The notes: generated by a model not told the origin, from the letters alone. Shown: positions 36,472 to 46,449, numbered from the stretch's first letter. The stretch: 64,000 bases of DNA from an uncultured Lachnospiraceae bacterium (GCA_947625755.1 CANQPJ010000001.1:62001-126000); one strand, 5' to 3'. Numbers and translations: made by a program.

Positions 36472-37381
36472 TAAACAATGCCTCCACAAATTCTTTTGCA
36501 TTAAATTTCTGTAAATCATCAATCTGTTCTCCGACACCGATATATTTTACCGGTATCCCAAGTTCAGATTGAATTGCAATTGCAATGCCGCCCTTTGCCG
36601 AACCGTCCATTTTTGTCAAAATAACTCCTGTTATATCTGCACATTCCTGAAATTGTTTCGCCTGCTCTAAAGCATTCTGACCTGTTGTGGCATCCAATAC
36701 AATAAAGTTTTCACGTCTTGTTCCACTATATTCCTTTGTAATAATCCTGTCCAGTTTTTTTAACTCTTCCATAAGATTTTTCTTATTATGAAGTCTTCCT
36801 GCCGTGTCACAAAGTAAAATGTCTGCGTTTTTATTTTTGGCTGACGATATAGCGTCAAACAAAACAGAACCGGGATCTGACCCTTCTTTTCCGAAAACAA
36901 TATCCACTCCGGAACGGTTTGCCCACTCCCGTAATTGTTCAGCTGCAGCAGCCCGGAATGTGTCTGCGGCAGCTAAAACAACTTTCTTTCCATTGGCTTT
37001 AAACTGGCTTGCTAACTTTCCAATTGATGTGGTTTTCCCTACACCATTTACGCCAATAACGAGTATAACAGACTTTTCCTTTTCAAAATCATAGGCATTT
37101 TCCCCAATATCCATCTGTTTTTCAATACTTCTGATTAAAAGCTCTTTACATTCAATTGGTTCTTTCAAATGATTTTCTTTTATTTTTTCCTTTAAATCAT
37201 CTATGATTTCTTCTGTAGTATGAACTCCAATATCGCTCATAATGAGGATTTCTTCAAGCTCATCATAAAAATCCTCATCTATATGAGAAAATCCTGTAAA
37301 AATGGAATTCAAACCGGAAACTATATGATTTCTGGTCTTGGACAGACCGGAAACTAACTTTTTGAAAAAAATTCCTGCCAT
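36464..37381 (-). CDS. ftsY: SRP receptor FtsY
   Basis: Membrane-associated GTPase that receives the SRP-ribosome complex. It has 305 residues: a short N domain and a G domain with G1 GVNGVGKT at 110-117, DTAGR, and the late TKMDGSAKGG. The acidic A domain of proteobacteria is absent, as usual in Firmicutes. It lies directly after smc, in the Bacillus order rnc-smc-ftsY. Confidence 0.97.
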   Translation of the reverse strand: MAGIFFKKLVSGLSKTRNHIVSGLNSIFTGFSHIDEDFYDELEEILIMSDIGVHTTEEIIDDLKEKIKENHLKEPIECKELLIRSIEKQMDIGENAYDFEKEKSVILVIGVNGVGKTTSIGKLASQFKANGKKVVLAAADTFRAAAAEQLREWANRSGVDIVFGKEGSDPGSVLFDAISSAKNKNADILLCDTAGRLHNKKNLMEELKKLDRIITKEYSGTRRENFIVLDATTGQNALEQAKQFQECADITGVILTKMDGSAKGGIAIAIQSELGIPVKYIGVGEQIDDLQKFNAKEFVEALFNE

Positions 37382-37405
37382 AAAATTCCTCCCAATATTT
37401 TAATC

Positions 37406-37436
37406 ATATATTAGATTCCTCTACCATCTAATATAT
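37406..37436. repeat. hairpin between smc and ftsY
   Basis: ATATATTAGAT and its complement form an 11 bp stem with a 9-base loop in the 57-base gap. There is no U-tract, so it is more likely an mRNA stability or processing element than a terminator. Confidence 0.45.
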
Positions 37437-37438
37437 CC

Positions 37439-40400
37439 CTATTTGTCTAAATCATTTTCCAGCAAATCTACAGAAACCAATGCTGAAATACCTTTTTCCT
37501 GCATTGTAATACCGTATAATCTGTCGGCACAGTTCATAGTTCCACGTCTGTGGGTGATTACAATAAACTGTGTATTCTCTGTGAGTTTATGTAAATATTC
37601 AGCAAACCTGATGACATTAGAACCATCCAGCGCCGCTTCAATTTCATCTAACAGACAGAATGGAGAAGGTTTTAAATTCTGTATGGCGAACAACAGGCTG
37701 ATGGCTGTCAATGCCTTTTCTCCACCGGATAACTGCATCATATTCTGCAATTTCTTGCCCGGCGGCTGTGAAATAATATTTATTCCGGCATCCAAAATAT
37801 CATCTGCATCTGTCAGTTCTATCGTGCCTTTACCGCCACCAAACAATTCCTTAAACACCTTATCAAACTGAATTTTAATTTCCTCAAATTTTTCTTTAAA
37901 CTGCTTGCGCATCCCGACTTCGAGTTCATCTATAATTTTTAGAAGATTTTCTTTTGCTTCTATCAGGTCCGCATGCTGTTCCTTCATAAATAGGTATCTC
38001 TCGTTAATCTCCTTAAATTGTTCAATCGAGTTGACATTTACCTCGCCAAGAGCTTTCATTTCTCTTCTGATATTTGTAATATTATCTTTTATTTCGCTCT
38101 TATTGCCAATTTCCGGATTCTTCATTTCAGCAGCTTTTCTGTATGTGATTTCATATTCATTCCACATATATGCTTCTTTATTTTCGCTTTTTTCTTCCAG
38201 TGCCTCCTTCTGACTGCTTAATCGGTATACTTCCTTATCAAGAGTGGAAATTTTTTCAGACAGCTGTTCCCTTTTTTCAAAGAATTCTTTATGCTCCCGG
38301 CTTTGACTTTCTTTTTCCTGTCTTGCCTCGTCAATTTCTTTATTCAACTGTTTAATAAGTTCACGGGATTTTTCCGTTTCCATTGTCAGATTTTCAATCG
38401 CTTCTAACCTGGCAGAAATCTCCTGATTATTCTCTTCGGAATTGTTCTTTATGTTATTCAGTTCATCGGACAGGGTTTGAATAACTTTTTCTGCTTTTTC
38501 TATCTTTTCTATGATAAATTCATGCTTTTGTTTATAGTTTGCAATATCAATGTTTATCTCTTCCATAGAAGAGAGTTTTGCTGCAACCTTTTCTTTCATT
38601 TCATTTAACTGCTTTGTTTTAGCAGAAACTTCTTTTTCCAGAAATGTATTTCTGTCTTCCGTGCCCGACAACTCATTGTTAAGCTCTGAATTACTTTTGT
38701 TAATATCACTGATTTCTGCCTGCATACTGTCGTTTTCGCGGGTATAACTCTGATACTCCAGCATAATGCTGTCTTTTCTGTCGTTTGCCTGCTTTAAATT
38801 TACTTCGATAGTATTTTTTATAATCATCTGTTCCTGCAGGCCTTTGCTGATTTTTGCCTCTTCCTCGCTGATAACACTGATTTCACTTCGATTGTCTACC
38901 AGCTTCCGGTCAAGTTCTTCTTTTTCTTTTTTCAGAGATATTAATGTTTTTTCTATTTCTTCAATCTCTCGTCTCCTGCCAAGAAGATTACTGTTGTTTT
39001 TAAATGCTCCGCCGGAAATGGAACCTCCCACATTTAAATATTCACCATCAAGGGTAACAATCCGCACCGAGTAGCGGTATTTCCGTTCAATCGTAATGGC
39101 ATGATCGATGGTATCAACGACCATGATTCTTCCAAGAAGATATTTTGCTACCCCTTCATACTCTTTCTTTATGTCAATCAGGTCACTTGCCAGACCAATA
39201 ACACCCTTTTCTTCCAATGCATCCGGCGCATTAAAATTTGTCTTATTGCTCATACTGCTAAGTGGCAGAAATGTGGCTCTTCCAAATTTATTTTTCTTTA
39301 AATATTCAATCGTTTCTTTCGCTGTTGTCTCTGTATCCGTAACAATATTTTGGATATTTCCTCCAAGAGCGGTCTCAATAGCTACTTCATATTTTTTATC
39401 GACTTTTATAATATCTGCAATAACGCCGATAATACCTTTTTTGTTTTCTTTTAATTCCATTACCTTTTTGATACTGTTGCCATAGCCTTCATATCTTTCG
39501 GTAATGTTTCTTAATGCCTCCAGATTGGATTTTAATTTATGGTATTTTTCCTGATTTGCCGTTAACTGCTTTGTGAGCTGACTGTTTTTCACACGAAGAT
39601 TTGCCAAATCATCTTTATATCCCTGCAAAGATGCCTGTACCTGAACAATTTCTTTCATAACATCTTCTAACTGGGTTTCTAATTCTTTGATGGCATTTTC
39701 CTGTCCGTCTTTTCGGCTCTGAAAATCAATTAACTTTTGATTTAGCTGGGATTTACGGATATTTATCTGTTCAAGCAATGTATCACAGCGCTGAATCTTT
39801 GTTTTAATAACAGATTTTGCATTTAATAATTCAATGATTTCAGCCTTGTCCTCTTCGATTTCCTTTTCCAGTTCTGCAATACCGTCATTGTTTTCTGCAA
39901 TATCTTCATTAAGCTTTGCCTGCGATGCTATTATATCGTTTAACTGTTTTTCATTTTCTTCTTTTTCTATATTTGAAACATCGAGTTCTTTATTCTGCTG
40001 TTCAATTTCCTCTGTAATGGAACCAATTCTCTGATTAATATAAGATGCATTGTTCTTTGCAGAATTAATCTGTTCTTTGATAACATTAATCTGACCTTCG
40101 AATTTTTCAATATTTAATATAGTCTCATTTAACGTTGCCGTTTTTGTTTCAATAGAATGATTGATTTCTTCAATGATACCTTCTAATTTTGTGTAATCCG
40201 CCTTAATTTTTTCAAATTCATCATTCGCAATCTGCATGTCAGATGAAGCAATCTCTATTTTTTCATCAATCTGCGATAATCGGATTCTGATTTCATCTAT
40301 TTCTATTAGAAACATGTTTACATCATTAACTTTTAAATCTTCCTTCAGTGCAAGATATTTTTTTGCCTTTATACATTGTTTTTCCAGCGGAATAACCTGG

Positions 40401-40999
40401 CGTTCCAGCTCTCCCAAAATATCCGTTACACGGACAAGATTCTGATTCTGGTCATTTAGTTTTTTCATGGCGTCATTTTTACGACGTTTGTATTTGACAA
40501 TACCGGCTGCCTCATCAAAAAGCTCTCTTCTTTCCTCTGGCTTACCACTTAAAATTTTATCAATCTGTCCCTGTCCAATAATGGAGTACCCCTCTTTACC
40601 GATACCGGTATCATAGAATAACTCATTCACATCTTTTAAACGCACCTGGGTACCGTTTATCATATATTCACTTTCACCGGAACGGAACAGTCTTCGGGAA
40701 ACTGTCACTTCATTATAATCAATGTTCAATTTATGATCGGAATTGTCAAATGTAATGGCAACATAAGAATAGCCCATAGGCTTCCGGCTTTCTGTTCCCG
40801 CAAAGATAACATCTTCCATTTTAGAACTTCTGAGCTGTTTGATTTTCTGTTCTCCAAGAACCCATCTGACTGCATCTGCAACATTGCTTTTTCCGGAGCC
40901 ATTCGGTCCGACAATTCCTGTTATTCCATTATGAAATTCAAATTTAATTTTGTTTGCAAATGATTTAAATCCGTGTATTTCAATGCTTTTTAAATACAT
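37439..40999 (-). CDS. smc: chromosome segregation protein SMC
   Basis: Condensin ATPase that organises and segregates the chromosome with ScpA and ScpB. It has 1186 residues, the normal length. Walker A GPNGSGKS is at 31-38. Two long coiled coils flank a hinge at about residues 500-660 (GIIGVIADIIKV to LNVGGSISGGAFKN). The ABC signature LSGGEKALTA and Walker B PFCLLDEIEAALD are near the C-terminus. It lies 1 base after rnc. Confidence 0.98.
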   Translation of the reverse strand: MYLKSIEIHGFKSFANKIKFEFHNGITGIVGPNGSGKSNVADAVRWVLGEQKIKQLRSSKMEDVIFAGTESRKPMGYSYVAITFDNSDHKLNIDYNEVTVSRRLFRSGESEYMINGTQVRLKDVNELFYDTGIGKEGYSIIGQGQIDKILSGKPEERRELFDEAAGIVKYKRRKNDAMKKLNDQNQNLVRVTDILGELERQVIPLEKQCIKAKKYLALKEDLKVNDVNMFLIEIDEIRIRLSQIDEKIEIASSDMQIANDEFEKIKADYTKLEGIIEEINHSIETKTATLNETILNIEKFEGQINVIKEQINSAKNNASYINQRIGSITEEIEQQNKELDVSNIEKEENEKQLNDIIASQAKLNEDIAENNDGIAELEKEIEEDKAEIIELLNAKSVIKTKIQRCDTLLEQINIRKSQLNQKLIDFQSRKDGQENAIKELETQLEDVMKEIVQVQASLQGYKDDLANLRVKNSQLTKQLTANQEKYHKLKSNLEALRNITERYEGYGNSIKKVMELKENKKGIIGVIADIIKVDKKYEVAIETALGGNIQNIVTDTETTAKETIEYLKKNKFGRATFLPLSSMSNKTNFNAPDALEEKGVIGLASDLIDIKKEYEGVAKYLLGRIMVVDTIDHAITIERKYRYSVRIVTLDGEYLNVGGSISGGAFKNNSNLLGRRREIEEIEKTLISLKKEKEELDRKLVDNRSEISVISEEEAKISKGLQEQMIIKNTIEVNLKQANDRKDSIMLEYQSYTRENDSMQAEISDINKSNSELNNELSGTEDRNTFLEKEVSAKTKQLNEMKEKVAAKLSSMEEINIDIANYKQKHEFIIEKIEKAEKVIQTLSDELNNIKNNSEENNQEISARLEAIENLTMETEKSRELIKQLNKEIDEARQEKESQSREHKEFFEKREQLSEKISTLDKEVYRLSSQKEALEEKSENKEAYMWNEYEITYRKAAEMKNPEIGNKSEIKDNITNIRREMKALGEVNVNSIEQFKEINERYLFMKEQHADLIEAKENLLKIIDELEVGMRKQFKEKFEEIKIQFDKVFKELFGGGKGTIELTDADDILDAGINIISQPPGKKLQNMMQLSGGEKALTAISLLFAIQNLKPSPFCLLDEIEAALDGSNVIRFAEYLHKLTENTQFIVITHRRGTMNCADRLYGITMQEKGISALVSVDLLENDLDK

Positions 41000-41000
41000 A

Positions 41001-41690
41001 TTAACTCCTCTGATTAAACAGTTTTAAGGCGCTGTATGCCGCCTGTTGCTCTGCAGCTTTCTTCGTATGTCCCATGCCCTCTCCAATGACACTTTCATCT
41101 AATTTTACCACTGCTTTGTAAGTTTTATTATGGTCCGGACCGCTCTCATCTACAATCTCATAAGAAAGATTTCCCAGTTTGACCATATCTATTCGCTCCT
41201 GTAATATTGTTTTTGAATCATAAAACAGACGTTTATGCTCAATATCATTCAGGGCAAACTGCAAAATAAATTCCTTGACTTTTTCGATTCCTCCGTCTAG
41301 AAATATTGCTCCGATTAATGCTTCAAACGCATCGGATACAATAGAATCCCTTTTTCTTCCTCCGGTAGCCTCCTCGCCTTTTCCCAGATAAATAAATTCA
41401 TCCAGTCCAATCTGTCTGGCATCCATTGCCAATGTAGGCTCACATACAAGACTTGCGCGAAGTTTTGTCATATCGCCTTCCTGCATATGATTCATCTGCG
41501 TATACAAAAATTCACTGGAAACCATTTCAAGAACAGCATCTCCCAAAAACTCAAGCCTCTCATTATCTTTTATTTTTTTTGATTTATGTTCATTGGCAAA
41601 TGATGTATGTGTTAATGCATTCAGCAGTAAATCCCTATCTTGAAATGCATATCCGATTTTTTTTTCTAATTGAGACAAATCACTATTCAT
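41001..41690 (-). CDS. rnc: ribonuclease III
   Basis: Cuts double-stranded RNA and matures rRNA. It has 229 residues. The catalytic signature NERLEFLGDAVLE lies at 43-55. A C-terminal double-stranded RNA-binding domain contains KLGNLSYEIVDESGPDHNKTY and a GHTKKAAEQQAA end. It is upstream of smc and downstream of acpP, the standard cluster. Confidence 0.97.
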   Translation of the reverse strand: MNSDLSQLEKKIGYAFQDRDLLLNALTHTSFANEHKSKKIKDNERLEFLGDAVLEMVSSEFLYTQMNHMQEGDMTKLRASLVCEPTLAMDARQIGLDEFIYLGKGEEATGGRKRDSIVSDAFEALIGAIFLDGGIEKVKEFILQFALNDIEHKRLFYDSKTILQERIDMVKLGNLSYEIVDESGPDHNKTYKAVVKLDESVIGEGMGHTKKAAEQQAAYSALKLFNQRS

Positions 41691-41729
41691 ATTTCCACCT
41701 TATTTTTAAGCATCTCTTTAACGCAACAT

Positions 41730-41751
41730 AAAGCCCTATTACTAGGGCTTT
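41730..41751 (-). terminator. hairpin after acpP
   Basis: AAAGCCCTA and TAGGGCTTT form a 9 bp stem with a 4-base loop in the acpP-rnc gap. The following T-rich stretch on the minus strand is short (TTTATGTTG), so termination is probably partial. It may lower rnc expression relative to acpP. Confidence 0.6.
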
Positions 41752-41775
41752 CGTCTTACTACAATATTTCTTATA

Positions 41776-42003
41776 TTAAAGTGCCTTTTTTATCTTTTCA
41801 TATGCATCGCCTACGGTAACAATTGATTCTGCTTCGTCCGTAGGTACCTGAATTCCAAACTCATCTTCAATTCCCATGATGATTTCCAGCACATCCAGCG
41901 AATCCGCCCCAAGGTCATCTGCAAACTTACTGTCAGCCGTAATTGTACTCTTATCTAAATCAAGTACCTCCGCGATTGCATTTATCAGTCTCTCTAATTC
42001 CAT
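41776..42003 (-). CDS. acpP: acyl carrier protein
   Basis: Carries growing fatty acids on a phosphopantetheine arm. It has 75 acidic residues. The attachment site is S35 in GADSLDVLEI, and the IEDEFGIQVPTDEAE helix follows. It begins 2 bases after plsX, with an AAGGAGG site. PlsX uses the acyl-ACP it carries. Confidence 0.97.
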   Translation of the reverse strand: MELERLINAIAEVLDLDKSTITADSKFADDLGADSLDVLEIIMGIEDEFGIQVPTDEAESIVTVGDAYEKIKKAL

Positions 42004-42005
42004 AA

Positions 42006-43022
42006 TTAATCCTCCTTACTTTCCAATGAAAGTTTCTCTTTAAATTTATTATTAATATTTAATTCATTAAATGTTACACATTGTAAAATAGAATTTTTAA
42101 TTTCTGTACTCTTTGAACTTCCATGCGTTTTAACTAAAAGTCCATTTAATCCCAATAAAGGTGCTCCGCCATGTTCCTCCAAAGAAAAGCCTTTTAATGT
42201 ATTCTTTAAGTTTTTTTTGATGAGCAGTGCACCAATTTTTGTTTTCAAAGAACTCATCATAGACCCTTTAATTTTTTTAATTAGAACATCTGCTACACCT
42301 TCATATAATTTAAGAATTACATTTCCCACAAAAGCATCACAGACAATTACGTCCACGTCTCCCTTTGGAATATCTCTTGCCTCAATATTACCAACAAAAT
42401 TTATATCTTCTAACTGTTCAAGTAAAGGATATGCCTCTTTTACCAGAGCGTTTCCTTTTTCTTTCTCGGCGCCGATATTTACAACAGCTACTTTGGGATT
42501 TTTGACTCCGACAATATTTTCCATATATATAGAACCCATTTTAGCAAATTGTACTAAATGAGAAGCTCTGGCATCAACATTTGCTCCGCAATCTATTAAG
42601 AGTGACGCACCGTTTGCTGTTGGAATTAATGGTGCAAGCGGAGGTCTCTCAACTCCTTTGATTCTCCCGATAATAACATGTCCTCCTACAAGATTCGCCC
42701 CCGTACTTCCTGCGGAAACCATGGCGTCTGCCTCACCTTTTTTTACCATATACATACATTTTACCAGTGAAGAATCCTTTTTCCTCCGAATAGCTGCTAC
42801 CGGTGGTTCTCCTGTTTCAATAATTTCCGTGGCATCAACAATCTCCAACTTGTCCATATCAGCCGGATATTTTTCCAATTCATGTTCAATTAAATTTTTT
42901 TTACCAACCAGTTTAATCAGCATATCCTGATTTTCATTTGCTGCATATACTGCGCCTTTTACAATTTCTTCCGGCGCATTATCGCCACCCATACAGTCTA
43001 ATGCTATTACCGTCTTTGACAT
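42006..43022 (-). CDS. plsX: phosphate acyltransferase PlsX
   Basis: Makes acyl-phosphate from acyl-ACP for PlsY. It has 338 residues and begins KTVIALDCMGGDNAP, the family signature, with SAGSTGANLVGG and IDCGANVDA further in. It has its own promoter at 43142-43170, because a strong terminator separates it from rpmF. The order yceD-rpmF-plsX-acpP is widely conserved, although the fab genes found in other genomes are missing here. Confidence 0.96.
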   Translation of the reverse strand: MSKTVIALDCMGGDNAPEEIVKGAVYAANENQDMLIKLVGKKNLIEHELEKYPADMDKLEIVDATEIIETGEPPVAAIRRKKDSSLVKCMYMVKKGEADAMVSAGSTGANLVGGHVIIGRIKGVERPPLAPLIPTANGASLLIDCGANVDARASHLVQFAKMGSIYMENIVGVKNPKVAVVNIGAEKEKGNALVKEAYPLLEQLEDINFVGNIEARDIPKGDVDVIVCDAFVGNVILKLYEGVADVLIKKIKGSMMSSLKTKIGALLIKKNLKNTLKGFSLEEHGGAPLLGLNGLLVKTHGSSKSTEIKNSILQCVTFNELNINNKFKEKLSLESKED

Positions 43023-43141
43023 CTAAAAGTCCTCCTCGTACAATATGTGCTGATTTGTCTTTTACGACCAGAAGAAAAACATAAAAAACATTATAAAAAA
43101 TACACAATATTTCATTTGTTTTCTTCTTAACACATAAAGAT

Positions 43142-43170
43142 AATATACTAAAAAATGGATATAAAATCAA
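43142..43170 (-). promoter_or_regulatory. sigma-A-type promoter of plsX-acpP
   Basis: TTGATT (43165-43170), spacer of 17, TATATT (43142-43147) on the minus strand, just after the rpmF terminator. Confidence 0.7.
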
Positions 43171-43180
43171 GATAACATAT

Positions 43181-43218
43181 AAAAATAGGACTTTGTGTTA
43201 TCACAAAGTCCTATTTTT
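43181..43218 (-). terminator. rpmF terminator (bidirectional)
   Basis: A perfect 17 bp stem (AAAAATAGGACTTTGTG and complement) with a 4-base loop, with T-runs at the ends of both strands. It separates rpmF from plsX. Confidence 0.9.
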
Positions 43219-43262
43219 ATAATTCTAACAGATACAAAAAGCTGTTAATGCATGCTTTTCGT

Positions 43263-43442
43263 TTAGTCAACTGAAACTATTTCTTTTTTATTGTAGCTTC
43301 CACATGCCTTGCATACTCTATGTGGCATCATTAATGTTCCACACTTACTGCATTTTACAAGATTTGGAGTTGACATTTTCCAGTTTGCTCTTCTCTTATC
43401 TCTTCTTCCCTTTGAAGATTTGTTCTTTGGACAGATAGACAT
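43263..43442 (-). CDS. rpmF: 50S ribosomal protein L32
   Basis: A 59-residue zinc-ribbon ribosomal protein. It begins MSICPKNKSSKGRRDKRRAN and has zinc ligands C31-x2-C34 and C44-x2-C47, so it is the zinc-binding form. AGGAGG stands 7 bases before the ATG. It begins 2 bases after the YceD gene, a pairing found across bacteria, and ends before a strong terminator. Confidence 0.97.
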   Translation of the reverse strand: MSICPKNKSSKGRRDKRRANWKMSTPNLVKCSKCGTLMMPHRVCKACGSYNKKEIVSVD

Positions 43443-43444
43443 GG

Positions 43445-43969
43445 TTACACCTCCTTAAACTGATTAAAAACATCTAATATTTTCGACATTCCTGTTCCTG
43501 GTTCTGTATCTTTGCACTTACAGGCTCCCAAATTGAGATTAGCACCGCATCTTTTACAAATTCCTTTGCAGTCAGTCCTGCACAAAACTTTCATAGGCAG
43601 ATGAACCAGAATTTCATTGGCAATAAAGACTTCAGAATTAAATTTTGTGCCATTCAGATATGGTTCTTCGTCTAAATCGGCAATCCTCTCTTCTGATGTT
43701 TTATTTAAATCTAAATCTTTGAAACAATCAATATTAACTGTATAATCTACAGGTTCCAGACATCTGTCACAAGGGATTTGTAAAGTAACTTCACCTGTAC
43801 ATTTAAAAGAAACATGTTTTTTCCCATCATTATGAAAAGAAAAACTTATATTATATCCTTTCACCGGATATACTTCTTTATTGACCTTAAATTCCTTTGC
43901 TTCAAATGCAGGACAAATGTTTCTCTGACCGTCTTCTTCCTGTAAAAGTTCATATAAATCAATTAACAT
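43445..43969 (-). CDS. YceD/DUF177 family protein
   Basis: A 174-residue protein of the DUF177 (YceD/YlbN) family, linked to 23S rRNA accumulation in some organisms. It has the typical CDRCLEPV motif in the middle. Near the end is a cysteine cluster (CRTDCKGICKRCG) that may bind metal. It sits directly before rpmF. A promoter with perfect consensus boxes lies upstream. Confidence 0.92.
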   Translation of the reverse strand: MLIDLYELLQEEDGQRNICPAFEAKEFKVNKEVYPVKGYNISFSFHNDGKKHVSFKCTGEVTLQIPCDRCLEPVDYTVNIDCFKDLDLNKTSEERIADLDEEPYLNGTKFNSEVFIANEILVHLPMKVLCRTDCKGICKRCGANLNLGACKCKDTEPGTGMSKILDVFNQFKEV

Positions 43970-43998
43970 AATATTCCTTCTTCAAAGACACCTAAACA

Positions 43999-44027
43999 AT
44001 TATACATATCCCTTGTATGTTTGTCAA
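43999..44027 (-). promoter_or_regulatory. consensus promoter of yceD-rpmF
   Basis: TTGACA (44022-44027), spacer of 17, TATAAT (43999-44004) on the minus strand. Both boxes match the sigma-A consensus exactly, and this is the strongest promoter in the window by eye. Confidence 0.9.
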
Positions 44028-44077
44028 GCGCCACTCTCTTAATATTTTGCCATTACCGTTTCGGGAATTGAGCTGTT

Positions 44078-45271
44078 TTATTTTAATAATCCGGCTGTCT
44101 CTCTGGCAATAGCAAGTTCTTCATTGGTAGGCACCACGTAGACCTTTACCTTGGAGTCCAGTGTAGAAATCATAACTTCTTCACCTTTTCTGCTGTTTGC
44201 CTCCTTATCCAGTGTAATTCCCAGATATTCCAAGTGGCTGCATACAGCTTCTCTTACTGCGCTGTTGTTCTCACCCACACCGGCAGTAAACACAATGGCA
44301 TCAACGCCATTCATAACTGCCACATAAGCCCCTACAAATCGCACAACAGAATGAACATATGCGTCAAATGCGGAAGCGGCATTCTGATTGCCATCGTCAA
44401 TGGCTTTTGAAATATCTCTAAAATCACTGGAAACTTCCGATAATCCTGCGATTCCTGATTCTTTATTCAATATACTGATTACTTCTGAAATATTTTTATG
44501 CTCAATATTACCAATAACCTCTAATATGCCGGGATCAATGTCACCTGACCTGGTTCCCATCATCACGCCTGCTAACGGTGTAAGTCCCATACTTGTATCA
44601 ACTGATTTTCCGCCGGATACAGCACAAATACTTGCCCCATTCCCTAAATGACAGACAATAGTTTTTATTTCTTCTAGTGGCCGGTTCATAATTTCTGCCA
44701 CTCTTTTTGAAACAAAACTGTGTGATGTGCCATGAAAACCATATCGTCTTATTTTGTTCTCATCATAATATTTTCTAGGCAATCCATAAAGATATGCTTC
44801 TTCCGGCATTGTCTGGTGAAATGCTGTGTCAAACACAACAACATTTGGCGTATCTTTCATAATTTCCATACAGGCTTTAATACCGATAATATTTGCCGGA
44901 TTGTGAAGAGGTGCAAGATAATTACATGCCTCAATCTTATTTATTACCTCCTCTGTAACGATAGATGATTTTGAGAAATATTCTCCACCATGTACCACGC
45001 GATGTCCAACCGCCTGCACCCTGCTCATATCACTGATAACACCCGTACATTCATCTGTCAAAGCCTTAATTACAGCAGCTATCGCCTCATTATGCGTAGG
45101 CATAGCTGTCTTTTCTGTATTTTTTTTACATTTTATACTTTCATAAGTAATGGAGCTTCCTTCCATTCCAATTCTCTCACACAAACCTTTTGCAAGAACA
45201 TTTTCACTATCTGAATCAATGAATTGAAACTTTAATGACGAACTTCCGCAATTAATAACTAAAATTTCCAT
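44078..45271 (-). CDS. ackA: acetate kinase
   Basis: Makes ATP and acetate from acetyl-phosphate. It has 397 residues and begins MEILVINCGSSSLKFQF, the ATP-phosphate motif of the ASKHA fold. HRVVHGGE, GYHGTSH-type (here YGFHGTSH) and HLGNGAS motifs follow. It comes 47 bases after pta, so acetyl-CoA is turned into acetate and ATP by one transcript. Confidence 0.98.
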   Translation of the reverse strand: MEILVINCGSSSLKFQFIDSDSENVLAKGLCERIGMEGSSITYESIKCKKNTEKTAMPTHNEAIAAVIKALTDECTGVISDMSRVQAVGHRVVHGGEYFSKSSIVTEEVINKIEACNYLAPLHNPANIIGIKACMEIMKDTPNVVVFDTAFHQTMPEEAYLYGLPRKYYDENKIRRYGFHGTSHSFVSKRVAEIMNRPLEEIKTIVCHLGNGASICAVSGGKSVDTSMGLTPLAGVMMGTRSGDIDPGILEVIGNIEHKNISEVISILNKESGIAGLSEVSSDFRDISKAIDDGNQNAASAFDAYVHSVVRFVGAYVAVMNGVDAIVFTAGVGENNSAVREAVCSHLEYLGITLDKEANSRKGEEVMISTLDSKVKVYVVPTNEELAIARETAGLLK

Positions 45272-45318
45272 AGAACCTCTCTTTTTTCATCATATATATT
45301 TTCGTTTTTTATATATTA

Positions 45319-46317
45319 TTATTGAATCTGTGCCTGAACTGCCGTAATTGCTACCACGCCGACAATATCCTTTGCGCTGCAGCCGCGGGACAAATCATTA
45401 ATAGGTTTTGCAATTCCCTGACACAATGGTCCATAGGCTTCCGCAAGACCAAGCCTCTGTAATAATTTATACCCAATATTTCCTGCATCTAAATCAGGAA
45501 AAACTAAAACATTTGCCTTTCCTGCGACCGGACTGCCCGGAGCCTTAAACTCTGCTATCTCCGGAACCAGCGCAGCATCGGTCTGAAGTTCTCCATCGAT
45601 TAAATACTGTGGATATTCTTTTTTTGCAATGGCTGTAGCTTCCACTACTTTATCTACGTCTTTGTGCGCAGCACTTCCATGTGACGAATGAGACAACATG
45701 GCAACTCTGGCTTTTTCTCCAACAAGATATTCAAAAGATTCTGCACTGCTTGCTGCAATATCTGCAAGCTGTACAGGATTAGGATTCTGATTCAATCCAC
45801 AATCTCCCATTACAAAGACGCCATTCGCGCCCATTTCCTTATTTGGTACACAAATAACAAAAAAGGCAGATACCAGTTTGCTTCCCGGCTTTGTTTTTAT
45901 AATCTGAAGAGAAGGTCTTAACGTATTGGCTGATGAATGGCATGCCCCTGACACCACGCCGTCAGCATCACCGGCATTGACCATCATGCATGCAAAATAC
46001 ATATAATCGCTGACCAGCATTGCATATGCCTGTCTTTCAGTCATTCCTTTTGCTTTTCGTAACTGATAAAAATCATTGGCATATTCTTTTATTTTTTCAT
46101 GCTTTCTGGGATCAATCACAACAGCACCCGCAATATCAAATCCACTTCCGTATTCCTGTACCTCATCTTCCGTAGCAAGAATAATGATATTTGCAAAATC
46201 TTCCCTGATAATCTGTTCTGCCGCCTCATATGTACGCTTGTCCATCCCTTCCGGCAAAATAATTGTCTTTCTATTGGTTCTGGCTTTTTCTTTTAATTCT
46301 TCAATAAAACTACTCAT
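45319..46317 (-). CDS. pta: phosphate acetyltransferase
   Basis: Turns acetyl-CoA and phosphate into acetyl-phosphate. It has 332 residues, the short Pta form without the N-terminal regulatory domain. The PTA/PTB signature segments DGVVSGACHSSANTLRPS and LPEGMDKRTYEAAE are seen. CGAGGAG precedes the ATG. A promoter lies at 46360-46388. It is divergent from tmcAL. Confidence 0.96.
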   Translation of the reverse strand: MSSFIEELKEKARTNRKTIILPEGMDKRTYEAAEQIIREDFANIIILATEDEVQEYGSGFDIAGAVVIDPRKHEKIKEYANDFYQLRKAKGMTERQAYAMLVSDYMYFACMMVNAGDADGVVSGACHSSANTLRPSLQIIKTKPGSKLVSAFFVICVPNKEMGANGVFVMGDCGLNQNPNPVQLADIAASSAESFEYLVGEKARVAMLSHSSHGSAAHKDVDKVVEATAIAKKEYPQYLIDGELQTDAALVPEIAEFKAPGSPVAGKANVLVFPDLDAGNIGYKLLQRLGLAEAYGPLCQGIAKPINDLSRGCSAKDIVGVVAITAVQAQIQ

Positions 46318-46359
46318 ACTAACTCGTCTCCTCGTATATTATTTTTCAATCCATTTATT

Positions 46360-46388
46360 ATTATAATATATCAATTTTTATTAAACAA
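46360..46388 (-). promoter_or_regulatory. promoter of pta-ackA
   Basis: TTGTTT (46383-46388), spacer of 17, TATAAT (46360-46365) on the minus strand, in the 151-base divergent gap with tmcAL. Confidence 0.65.
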
Positions 46389-46420
46389 CACCTAAAAACA
46401 TTTCATTACAGCTAAAAAAT

Positions 46421-46449
46421 TTGAAACAAAGGCATAATAATGTTAAAAT
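46421..46449 (+). promoter_or_regulatory. promoter of tmcAL
   Basis: TTGAAA (46421-46426), spacer of 17, TAAAAT (46444-46449) on the plus strand. It leaves a short leader of about 12 bases before the ATG. Confidence 0.7.

Noticed and set aside
42979-43170. A 63-codon minus-strand frame upstream of plsX
   Set aside because: It covers the plsX promoter and ribosome site, has no site of its own and shows no family pattern.
43023-43180. A FapR-like operator at the plsX promoter (TTAGTA followed by CTTTAT)
   Set aside because: It resembles half of the Bacillus FapR site, but the inverted symmetry is poor and FapR is not expected in this group.
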